Positions 9,101-18,922 of a DNA stretch of 18,922 nucleotides are shown piece after piece. The stretch lies in the NCBI GenBank assembly GCA_003833135.1, contig QZLH01000183.1:76159-95080 (forward strand), in the 5' to 3' direction. Below the pieces are notes generated by a model. The model made no database searches, was not told where the DNA came from, and was given only the letters and a program-made list of their open reading frames with translations. The position numbers and the translations under genes were made by a program. Positions within the stretch are counted from its first letter, which is position 1, and every line of letters begins with the position of its first letter. The DNA is from Oehlia diaphana. Lineage: Eukaryota > Glomeromycota > Glomeromycetes > Glomerales > Glomeraceae.

Positions 9101-12100
9101 ATGGGAAAATCAAAGAATAAACCTCGAGTTAAAGGAAATGCACAACCAGCGAGTAGCAGGTTTGGCTTAATTTGCTTCACAGTTCACATACTTTTTAGAT
9201 CGAATTATTAAATGTTATTTTTTTATTGCCTCCTTTTTATATAGTCGAGCTGCAGAAATTATTGCAACTAGTGGTCAAGCACCAATTCAAAATTTAGGAG
9301 GTTTTGCACAGTTCTTAGGTGGGACAGCATTTTCGAGCACATCAACTTTAGCAACAAGTGATATAGATAGTGCTGTTAGTAATGCAACTCTCGATCCTGA
9401 GTTGGTCCTCATACTTAAAAGGCTATCTAAACGTGATCCTACTACTAAACTAAAGGCATTAGAAGAATTTGAAGCATATTTAAAGAGTAAAGAAAGAAAT
9501 GAGAATGAATTAACTGGAATTCTTGATTTATGGGTAAATATATGTAAGGATTCTTATTGTTTAATTGATTTTGATTCTACAAAAAAAAAAAAATAAGAGC
9601 ATTTACTTAGATATTAATTAATATACAGACGAAATTGTTTGTTAAGTTGGGAATTGATGTAGATCGTAGAATTAGATATGCTACATATTCTTGTCATCTT
9701 ACTATTGTGAAAATAATAAAAAAACGGATCGCACCTTTTCTTAAAGAAATTCTTCCTGTTTGGATAATTTCTTTGTTTGATCAAAGCAAAGACGTTGCTA
9801 GGATGGCTAATGAATCATTTCAGGTTGGTCCTTAGTTGAAGTAATTTTGTTAGTATGAAGTTAAGAAAGTTAATTTAAATTGGATGTTATAGACAGCTTT
9901 TCCACCTGAAAAACGAGTCGACGTTCTGGTTTTTGGACAGGAAGAAATATTATCTTATATTACAGATATAATTTTGTATAAAACTCCGGAAACGCTAAGT
10001 AGGTTCCTCTTAATATTATTGTTATTAATGAAAAAAGAATTTAGATTGAAAGTCGTTATAAAGAATTAGAAGTAAAGTTTATAATAAATATGTCCTGTTT
10101 TAACATTAGGTGATCCCAGATTTACATCAAAAGAAGACATGGACTCTAAATATCTTAGAGTTGTTGCAAGTTCATATTATTCTCTTGCTCATATTATAAG
10201 TCAATTAAAAGAAGACGAATTGGAAAAAAGCGTACAACAATATGATAATTTGTTTAATCATAGTAAATTTTGGGCGAATTTGTCTAATGACAATTCAGTC
10301 GTGCGGAAATCTTGCTATAGTTTAATAAAGGTTTTGGTGAATAGACGGCCATGTAAGAATATATGTTAAAATTATTTTTTTTTGCTTGCTTTAAACGATT
10401 TAGATTAATATTATCATTTTTTTTTGTATAATAGCTGAAATTGAGAAACGATTAGATATGTTTAGTAATACATATTTAATGAAAGTTTTTAACGATAAAG
10501 ATACAAGTGTTCATGGAGATCTATGGGACTCTCTTCTTGTATTTACCAAACGTAGGTTCATATTATAAATTTGAATTTATATATTACATGTACTTTTATA
10601 TTTGCTTACATATGTAATATTTGCTTGCAGAATTTCCTGAGTCTTGGTTAATAGCCAGTAAAAAAAAGCCAATGTTACCAAAATTATATAACTTTCTCCG
10701 ATCCGGTGCTTATGGTTCAGTGAATATTTCATATCCAAGTATATTAGCATTAATTAGTCATTTTCCTAAAGAGGTTTGTTCTAGTTAATCTACCGCTTTA
10801 TACAAGTGAAATATTATTAATTGATAAAGGTTTGATTTACCAATTATATTTTTAATTTTTAGCTAATAGATTCTGATACACAATTCTATGAAGAATTTTT
10901 TTCGAATTTTTGGAAAGGTCTATTAAGTCCTACCATTGATCGATTCAATTCTAACGTATTTCTGAAAGCATATTGTGAATGTTTGATATATTATATCATT
11001 AAGTTAGGGTGAGCTTATTTCTATTAATTTTTCTTTTTTCTAATTAAAATATTTCTTGCTGATATTTTCCATGCCAAATTTGTCTAGAAAGTTAGAAAAT
11101 GAAGATAAACAGATTTTTGTTGTCGAAAACAAATTTTTTGAATTACTAGAGAATTACTTAGTGGCATTTAAAGTAGATAAAAGAAGATTTGTAATATTGT
11201 TATTCTAATATAGTTTAATAATGCGATATTAATAATTTTTTTTTTTTTATGAATTTAGTCTAATACCAAATTTCAGACGGAACAAATGTGTTCTACCATA
11301 GCAATACACATCTCCATATTGTCTTCCAAGTTACAAGGGAAAGGTTTGTTATTCGTTAATAAGTTTTTATTATTTTATTTAATATAATTATCTTTTAAAA
11401 TCATTTATTCTTTTAGGAGTATTAAAAGTTTTATCCGAAAAGCTTGAAGAACTAACTACACGAATTATAACTAATGGAACTGTTCCCAATCCTGGTCCCA
11501 ACGTTGAGAAAGACTATATCGAATTCTCTCAAAGACTGTCAAGTCTCCTTGTTTCATTGATGGAAGATCAACAAGAAAATAATGAACTTTATATTATGGT
11601 AGGTTGTAATTATACTTTATTATAATATAAATTGTTATTAATTTGCAAATTTATTTTAGGTGACAGCTCTTATAGATAAGAATTTCTGCTTGGCATTAAA
11701 TAGATGTAAAGAGAATAATGGTATTTGAGCTTTGATATATATATGTATTTTATTAATTTTAGTTTAATTCAGAATATCATTATCCAAATATTTATTTAAT
11801 ATTTGATTAAAAGGTTGTTCTATAGGGTTGAATCTTTTGTTGCTAAATTTGGCGAAGAATTTCCCCAACATTATTTTTAGCCACTCAACTACCAAACAGG
11901 TATAGATCTATATAAACGTATTATTATTATGTTTTTGTTATATTGATGATATATATTTGATGATAACTATGATAGGCATTAGACGATTTTATCGAAACCA
12001 CATTCAACAATCTTGTTATAACTTGCCCATTAAATGCAATTGATTATTTATTTGAATTCTTTTCGATACATTTGACTTACGTACAAGAATCACAAGCTCA

Positions 12101-15100
12101 GAAAAGATGGCATGATCTCATCCGAACTTTATTAGAACTCGATGAGTTAAAGGAAAAACTCGAACGTGTTCATCCTTTAATAATTAAAGTAAGTCGTGAT
12201 AAATTAATTTTTCTTTGCAATATGTAATATTGATATCAAGTATTCTTAGCTAATTTAATTTGAATTAGGTCTCTAATATTAAACTTTCGAATACATTGAT
12301 CAATGATCAATTTAATGAATTTCTAGTATTTCTCACTAATGAGTTAATTAATGATAAAATTGATACAACTACGAAAGAGTCAATTGAACATGTATTAGAA
12401 ACCTCCCTTTTATCCAAAGGTAATATATTTCATGTCTATAATTATTGGTCATTACTAACTTTGATAATTAATTATTCTCTCCTTAAGTTTCTTTATCGGA
12501 TCAAAAGGCTAAGTTTGAAATCGTTAATCACTTTTCAAAAGCAATTGTTGCTTTTGCACATTCTTATTACGTTGTTACTGAAGATTCTGTAATACGCGAT
12601 GATGTTATAATTTTGATTTTGCATATTTTCACAAAATTATGTAATGATTTGCAATTCATGGAAATTTTATTGGAATCCCATTTATTACCAATTTCTTGGG
12701 CAATATTTGAATTAACTTTTGTAGAGACTCATGAAGGATCTGATTCAAAAGTTTTTAAAGATATTGAATCATTAGTTCAAAATTGCTGGAATCAACTTAC
12801 AGATTCTTGTCGAGCTCATCAAAAAGAAGATGTGGTGTTTAGTCACATTTCACAACAGATCAAAGAATCTATTTTGAATATTCAATATGCTGTCAGGTAA
12901 TAAAGCATGGCTTCATTATTGAATTCTTAATTATTGGGTAATTAATGTGCTGATTATTTTTTTTTTAGTCCCACAAATTTTGCACAACGTGTTATTAAAT
13001 TATGTACAAGTCTTTATCAACATGAAAATGCGACATCACAAGAGCTCATTGCACCTTTTCTTCTTAGCGACAAAGAATGGCGTCAACTCAGTGAACCTTT
13101 GTTAATTTCGTTTGTTAATCCTTCTTTAAATATTATTGACCCAATGATACTTATTACTTCTAATGAAGAGAAGCAAGCTGATAACCAATTTGAAACTCAA
13201 TCTAACATATATGATACCTATGGATTAAGCGCTTATGCGCGGTTAGGTCTATTTGTGATAGAATTAATAAACAAGATTGGTATTGAGTCATTCTTTGATG
13301 TCAAAGATTCATCGATCGATGGAGAAAATAAACGATTGACTCATTGGGTGTTTTCAGAACTATTGTTGATGCATGTTTTATGTACTGATATTTATCGGTC
13401 ACGTAAGAAAGGACATCATCTTTGGGATGCTACCATTACCGAAGAAAGTAATTACCATGGGTTTAAAGCATTCCTTATAGAGTTTCGTACGATATTAAAA
13501 CAATATGTGAAACATATGGTACAAAATATGTCTATAAATTTACGATCACTTGCGACAAATATGAAGACCGGAAATTTATCTGAGAAGTGTCCAATAATTG
13601 ATTTATCAAGTTTATTTATTGATATTTTGAGGCGTTCACATGAAAAATATTCGTATTGTTGGGCAAGAACTTTGCATATTTTATTATCGATTATCTTGAA
13701 AGAACTCGATGTAACTATTGTTGATGCAGAAGAATTTTTTGAAATTGTTGAATTGGAATCATCTAATTGTGAGTCTAAGCAATATTTTTTTTTTTTACTT
13801 AAATCATACAATTCCGCAATTTTTTATCTGTTTTATTAATCAAGAATGATCAATTATTAGACAATCTCGTCACTAAAATGGCTTTAATCTTATCATTAAA
13901 ACAATTCCTTGAAACTTCTAGTAAATTCAAAAATTTTCAGAATAATCTGGTTGATAAGTTATGCAATTTAAGTGCAACTGATATTTTCAATATGGAAGCA
14001 AATAATGGTATTATTTCGTTGATTAATGTTCAGTTTTTAACATCATATTCAAAGTTCTTAACATTATTTACCTCATTTTAAGGACAAGAATATTTGTATC
14101 TTTTAATAATAAGCACAACAAGAGACGATGAGTTTTTCCTGACTCCGAAACGTGCCATAGACCTATTAGAATGTATTTTGAAATGGCATGATGCTGAGGG
14201 TGATAAACTATTGTTTGACCCTAAATATTCCCATATTCAAATTCAAATTTCGCGTCTTTTTATCTCCATCATTTCACAAATACAAATTTCTCGAGAATCA
14301 CATTGGAATTTTATTTTACAGTGTCTCCAGAATTGGTTAAAAGTATTGATTTAGTTTTTTTTTGCTTGTTTATATTCTTTGTATAATTTGTAATTTATAT
14401 TATTAAATATGTAGGAAAATGGCCATTTAGTACTTCGATATGAAGCCATTTATTTATTTTGTCGTTTAAATTACTTGCATGAAACTGTAGCTAAATCCAA
14501 CAAGGTAACTTAATGTGAATTTATATGTCTCATAATAAATGTTTGTTGTTATGCCTTTAATTAATGATTAATTTATTAAATGAAGTACGGATCTGAAGAT
14601 ACATCAGACAAAGGCTTATATGTATGTTTCCCTGTATATAAACCTATAATAGATGAACAACTCTCATATTTCTTGTTTCAAGAAAAAGGTATATTTATCA
14701 TTATTAAAATTATTTTGGTCTTGATTTTATATTAATATCACATGAATCTTTATAAAGACCATCAGAAAGAAACTTTTTCAGAACAGTACAGTGAATACTT
14801 GGAAATTTTATGTGAATCATGTCAGAATTTGTCTAAACCGTTGTTAATTAATAAAAAGGATGAGGTATTGTTTTTAGCGTTAATATAATCCTTTTTTTCC
14901 GAAATACTTAAGTTGTTTAAAATATATTGTTTAATTTAGCTTTATTCCTTGTTAACGGTGCCTCATGATGGAATTCAAAAATGTTCTTTTAAGCATCTTC
15001 ATGTTCTAATTATACAAAAGATAATGAGATTATCGGAAGAATTAGAATTTACGGATGGTTCATATTTGTTTAATCAATGATTTGTGAAGCATGTTGCTTA

Positions 15101-16717
15101 ATATATTATTTAACATATTTTTGTTATATTATTAGGCGAAACAATAAGTGCGGAATATGATAAGGGATTGATACCCTTAATTATACAGACACATGAAAGT
15201 AACTATGTTACCCACTCAGCAAGTTCTGATGTCTTTGTAAGTATTATTTTTATTTTTTTTACTAATTTATTTAATATATTTGTGTATTTATTCTCTCACT
15301 CTGTTATTAGATTGCGCACAAGATATTCGGATATTTGCTTGGTTGGATGCTTGTTTTTGATCACTTTGAATATGCGGTATATAATTCTTGAACGATTATC
15401 TAATTTTCACTAATTGATTTTTTATCTTATTATCTTATTAAAGATTTCTTTTGTTTACAATTAGTCATATAAAGTTAAAACGCAACTTGTATCGTATCTT
15501 AAAGAATCAAATAAAACGTCGAATTTATTAATGTTTATATTCGATACGCTAGGATTGTCTGAATTTAATAAGCCATACGATCTATCAAAATGGGATATCT
15601 CTGAGTTTTATATTGAAGGTGATATTATATTTTAAATATTGTACTTTATTTTATTTTTTTTTAAAAAAACAAAATATTCATCATTATTTTCGATTTATTA
15701 GGTTTTGAAATTCAACATAGTTTTGATCTTGGATTTCCTTTGCTTTGCGCACATTTGTATTATCGCTCACTAAAGCATATACCATCAATTGTGAGGTACG
15801 TAATCAGAATTATAATTACTTATTAGATTATGTTATTTATTAACAAATTTAATTTAATTATAATAATTATGATAGAATATGGTGGTCAGAATGCAAAAAA
15901 CGGCAATTAACTATTGCAATTGATAGGTATTTAATAAATCACTAAATTAATTCTTGCGTATTTAATTTTAAAATTTTTTATTAATAATCATTTATTGAAA
16001 TTTAGCTATACAGAAAAATATTTCAGTCCAATTATAATTCAAGATCAACTTGAAATGCTTCAAAGTAAAGATGTTAGGTCGCAATTAGAAGATGAAAAAT
16101 TTATGATAAGGATCGCTCGTAGTTCAAATGAAGTAATTGCTTCATATATTGTTGATGAATATATTATGGAACTGAGTATTAAAATGCCAGTTAATTTCCC
16201 ATTACGTCAAGCGGAATTTAATACCCTGGAAAGAATTGGTACATCAGAAGTTGCAGATCTTAAATGGGCAAAATTGCCTGTTCAAACCGTGGTTAATTCT
16301 CGGGTAATTTGTTTTTTATTAAATCATCGTATAAGATTTATCTCTATATCAAATTATAATAAATTTTTATTTTTGTGTAGAATGGTAATTTGGAAGTTGC
16401 TTTGAATTTATTTAAAAATAACATAAGTCTCCGATTTAAGGGAGTTGAAGATTGTCCTATATGTTATTCTGTTGTAAGTCTCGATGATAGATCTTTGCCA
16501 ACCAAAAAGTGTATTACTTGCAAGAATAAATTCCATGCATCTTGCCTTTATAAAGTAAGTTTATTTTGTTATTCCACCTCCAATTATCACGCTGTAAGCA
16601 ATTAAGAGCCCATATTATTATTATATTTAATACTAATTTATAAATCATTTTTAAAATTCATAGTGGTTTCGTAGTTCAAATTCGACAAGCTGTCCTTTAT
16701 GTAGAAGATTATTTTAA
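9101..16717 (+). CDS. LTN1: E3 ubiquitin-protein ligase listerin, ribosome quality control
   Basis: Listerin is the RING ligase of the ribosome-associated quality control complex. It binds 60S subunits carrying stalled peptidyl-tRNA and ubiquitylates the nascent chain for Cdc48/proteasome extraction. The spliced model gives 1716 residues, against about 1560 in yeast and 1770 in human. The N-terminus (MGKSKNKPRVKGNAQPASSS, then RAAEIIA) is the conserved listerin start and fixes the ATG. LSKRDPTTKLKALEEF (about 79-94) and TAFPPEKR near 182 also match the family. The long middle is helical HEAT/ARM-like, as expected. LLCAHLYYRSLKHIPSIVR and the following WW, then RWD and RING regions, close the protein. 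All motifs needed for function are present, and all 30 introns preserve frame, so the gene looks intact. It stands alone on this strand with no co-directional partner of known role. Confidence 0.96.
9101..16717 (+). other. LTN1: LTN1 exon map (31 exons)
   Basis: Exons: 9101-9159, 9245-9533, 9629-9823, 9893-9998, 10110-10352, 10435-10551, 10631-10773, 10863-11008, 11088-11190, 11277-11343, 11417-11598, 11660-11720, 11826-11899, 11976-12188, 12269-12419, 12488-12896, 12969-13768, 13861-14007, 14083-14342, 14415-14504, 14586-14688, 14782-14864, 14940-15057, 15136-15236, 15311-15376, 15465-15618, 15702-15795, 15876-15926, 16006-16303, 16381-16554, 16664-16717. Each boundary has GT and AG and keeps the listerin-like frame; lengths sum to 5151 bases, exactly 1717 codons with the stop. 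Introns are 61-111 bp. The least certain junctions are the donor at 11191 (an alternative in-frame GT lies earlier at GTAGATAA) and the acceptor before 13861, chosen because the canonical GTGAGT donor at 13769 needs that phase. Confidence 0.85.
16006..16717 (+). other. LTN1: LTN1 C-terminal RWD region and C4HC3 RING finger
   Basis: Exon 29 (residues about 1542-1641) holds the RWD-type region, with MELSIKMPVNFPL resembling the family pattern of an acidic strand followed by P-x-x-(Y/F)-P-L. It contacts the 60S subunit in studied listerins. Exons 30-31 carry the zinc-binding series Cys1666, Cys1669, Cys1685, Cys1688, His1693, Cys1696, Cys1709 and Cys1712, a complete C4HC3 RING of the listerin kind. 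It begins CPICYSVVSL and ends CPLCRRLF at the C-terminus. The last intron (16555-16663) splits the RING just after the sixth ligand, between Lys1699 and the conserved Trp1700. Confidence 0.95.
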
Positions 16718-16986
16718 TTGTTTTTTTTTGTTAAATATTACGTAGTTCACGAATGAAACGAATATAAAATATTTATTGTTCGTTACGCCAATTATGTGAC
16801 CGAATTTTACGAGACAAAGATAGACATGATCTATTAAATATATCTGATATAGAGTTTTAGCGGGCTTTTATAGTATTATCAAATATTAATCTTACTGTAT
16901 ATTAAATTAATCTTATATTAAACATCGCTTGAAATTGTTGCAATGATTACAATTTACAAATGATTTTTTTATTAATATATATAGTC
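16718..16986 (+). other. LTN1 3' flank, no gene seen
   Basis: AT-rich DNA after the LTN1 stop that should contain its 3' UTR and polyadenylation site. AATATAAAAT near 16760 is a plausible weak signal but not a canonical AATAAA. No coding sequence was recognised. Confidence 0.5.
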
Positions 16987-17289
16987 TTAATCAGGAAATA
17001 TTTTTATTTGCCCGAGCATATCCATAGATATGTCGTCTCTGGACCCTTCCTCGATCATCATATACATATCATAAGCTCGATCTTCTGTTTAGTCTTAGGA
17101 ATAACACGTCCCATACTAGGCCGGAAGTTGTAAATAATGTAATTTTAGAGGTTGCTTCACTGCTTCCAAAGCATTAATCTCAACAAAAGTTGTCAATAAC
17201 CATGAAATATTCTCTTGCTTATTATTTTTTCTTTCGTCTATCTTGATCTTATATAGGAATAACTTGAGACTTTTCCACAAATACCTATA
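16987..17289 (-). pseudogene. Probable frameshifted coding remnant, family unknown
   Basis: On the minus strand, three short open stretches follow each other in three different frames. The first, 17289-17116, includes FVEINALEAVKQPLKLHYLQ and ends at TAG. The second, 17114-17058, starts MGRVIPKTKQK. The third, 17088-16987, includes DRAYDMYMMIEEGSRDDISM and ends at TAA. Each has ordinary, charge-balanced protein-like composition and higher GC than the flanks, unlike typical translations of AT-rich spacer. The gaps between them are too short for introns. I infer a decayed gene or transposon fragment with two frameshifts; it could also be the end of a gene with sequence errors. I do not recognise the family. 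Confidence 0.4.
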
Positions 17290-18299
17290 TCAAGTATCCC
17301 AAAATCCTATCTCATCTAAAGATTTTGGAGAAAATAAGATAAAAAATCTAATAATTTCAAAAAATTTTAGGAATAATATGAAATATGGGATTGGGATAGT
17401 TGGATATATAATGGAATATAGGACAAGTGGAATTCTCCCATTCCTAATGGTAATACAAAACAATGAAATTGATGATAATTTATAGTCAAAAAATTTAAGA
17501 TTTTTAATATTACAAATGAAAAATTGAAAATGCAGATTTGATATAATCATCAATATCTTTATTTCAATTATAATCTTACTATTGGATAGATTAAATTTAT
17601 TAAGAAATTATACATAAATGTTCAATTTTTTATGGTGAAATTATTATTATTATTGTATCCATTATTTAAAAATAATAGATACAACTGTTGTTCTAAATAT
17701 TGTTTTTAGTATTATCTATTTAATGATTATAGTAATATTTATTCCAACAGTTATAAGAATTTTTGCTTCAGGAATTTTATATCTGCTTCACAATTTCTGC
17801 TATTTCAAAAATTTTTAAAATATTACAAAATTATCTGCTCTATAATTACTGTTATTCCAGGAATTTTGTATATATAAAATATTATAAAATTATTTACACT
17901 ACAATCTTTAGTTTAGTAAAATTTATTATTAGTAATAATATTTTATTTATATTATTATATTAATTTATAACAGATAAATTCAATTTCAGTTATTATTTGT
18001 CTACTAATATTTTTGAACTTAAATTATCATATAATTAATTTACTAAATATAGTAATAATTATCATAAAATTGCTTTATTTATTAATATATCAAGTTTAGT
18101 TTAACAAATTTAAATTTATATAATTATTTTTTAAGCAAAATTTTTAAATATTTAATAATTATAAAAGGATAAAATATAATTTATTAGAAGAATTATTTCA
18201 TTTAAATAATTTAATAATGTAATTATATATTATTAGTAAGTGCTCTTCATAAATCATTTTAAGCTATTCAAGTCTTACTTAAAAAGGTTTAAGTTAAAG
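17290..18299. other. AT-rich intergenic spacer with weak internal repeats
   Basis: No gene recognised. Open frames at 17290-17553 (minus), 17243-17485 (plus) and 17763-17963 (plus) translate to Phe/Ile/Leu/Asn-rich strings typical of AT-rich spacer. A degenerate direct repeat is visible at about 17770-17900: CAGGAATTTT appears twice, each followed within about 60 bases by an AAAATATTA(C/T)AAAATTAT phrase. Confidence 0.55.
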
Positions 18300-18398
18300 A
18301 TGGGTCTGCAAATGATTTTCAAATTCTGCAATATTGCAGATTTTGGAGTTGAATTGCAGTTAGTAGTCTGCAATTTCGCAATTCTAATTGCTACCCAT
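18300..18398. repeat. Possible small foldback segment with CTGCAA motifs
   Basis: ATGGGT at 18300-18305 is inverted as ACCCAT at 18393-18398. Between them CTGCAATATTGCAG (18326-18339) is a perfect 14-base palindrome, and CTGCAA, GCAATT and TTGCAG strings recur. The two halves align imperfectly as inverted copies. It lies just before the hairpin minisatellite and may be part of the same repeat-rich block. Confidence 0.35.
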
Positions 18399-18419
18399 AA
18401 CTGTCAGTTTCGTATAATT

Positions 18420-18741
18420 ATAAAAATGCCAGAACTATGGGTTCTGGCATTTTCTTTTAATTTTTTTTTACATAAAAAATGCCAGAACTATGATCCCGGC
18501 ATTTTCTTTTAATTTTTTTTTACATAAAAATGCCAAAACTATGAGTTCCGGCATTTTCTTTTATTTTTTTTTTACATAAAATGCTGGAACTATAGTTCTG
18601 GCGTTTTCTTTTATTTTTTTTACATAAAAATGTCAGTACTATAGTCCTAGCATTTTCTTATATTTTTTTACATAAAAATACCAGTACTATGGTTCTGGCA
18701 TTTTCTTTTAATTTTTTTTACATAAAAATGCCGGTACTATA
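18420..18741. repeat. Minisatellite of hairpin-bearing ~50-bp units, six full copies and one partial
   Basis: Units are 18420-18470, 18471-18522, 18523-18574, 18575-18622, 18623-18670, 18671-18720 and a truncated 18721-18741. Each runs: CATAAAAATG leader, a left arm like CCAGAAC, a TATG or TATA loop, a right arm like GTTCTGGCAT, then TTTCTTTTA and a T-run ending in A. Unit one has perfect 10-bp arms (ATGCCAGAAC / GTTCTGGCAT); later units carry two to four mismatches per stem, several of which are G-T wobbles. No coding role is seen. Confidence 0.92.
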
Positions 18742-18922
18742 CTTTACTAAAAATAGCCAATTTTTTGAAATATATTTATAGACCTAGATACAATGGCTTT
18801 TAAAACAATTGTGCAATTATTTTGTAAAATTTTTAAAATATATCAATATATTTTTAAGGTATTTTTGAGATTAACATATTAAAATAATATCAAAGTTAAT
18901 TATATTATAATAATAAAATAAT

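Noticed and set aside
13452..13811. 119-codon minus-strand open frame
   Set aside because: Antisense shadow of the longest LTN1 exon, which has clear family similarity on the plus strand.
17290..17553. 87-codon minus-strand open frame directly upstream of the coding remnant
   Set aside because: Ile/Phe-rich with no link in frame to the remnant; ends in its own stop. Could belong to the same decayed locus, but nothing shows it.
18240..18512. 90-codon plus-strand open frame
   Set aside because: It runs through the CTGCAA block into the minisatellite, so its C-terminal half is translated repeat.

Overview
This looks like nuclear DNA from an AT-rich, intron-dense fungus. The evidence is long A/T homopolymers, microsatellites, short GT-AG introns of about 61-111 bp, a complete eukaryotic ribosome-quality-control ligase gene with 30 introns, and several short inverted-repeat elements. 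The style fits Mucoromycota, and arbuscular mycorrhizal fungi such as Rhizophagus in particular. That placement is an inference; no rRNA or marker gene is present to prove it.

Layout. 1-935 is low-complexity DNA. 2673-936 (minus strand) is a complete four-exon gene for a 482-residue alpha/beta hydrolase of the hormone-sensitive-lipase type, with HGG oxyanion motif and GDSSGG nucleophile elbow. 2674-8420 is a long intergenic region that holds at least four foldback or MITE-like elements (4397-4537, 4861-5024, 5430-5516, 6434-6631), a possible fifth (3417-3815), a tandem duplication at the end of one of them, and diverged duplicated segments. 8421-8645 encodes a possible 74-residue protein with two membrane segments. 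9101-16717 (plus strand) is LTN1/listerin, rebuilt here as 31 exons encoding 1716 residues and ending in an RWD region and a C4HC3 RING. 16987-17289 (minus strand) looks like a frameshifted coding remnant. 18420-18741 is a minisatellite of about seven units, each carrying a hairpin.

The two recognised genes are not obviously linked in function. The hydrolase is a lipid or ester hydrolase of unknown substrate. Listerin is the E3 ligase that ubiquitylates nascent chains on stalled 60S ribosomes. They are separated by about 6.4 kb of repeat-rich DNA, so no operon-like or co-regulated unit is claimed. I found no tRNA, rRNA, CRISPR array or intact transposase.

The most unusual non-coding signals are the hairpin minisatellite near the right end, the GC-rich element with perfect 25-bp terminal inverted repeats at 4861-5024, and the element at 6434-6631 packed with short palindromes. 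No previously undescribed multi-gene system can be supported from this window.
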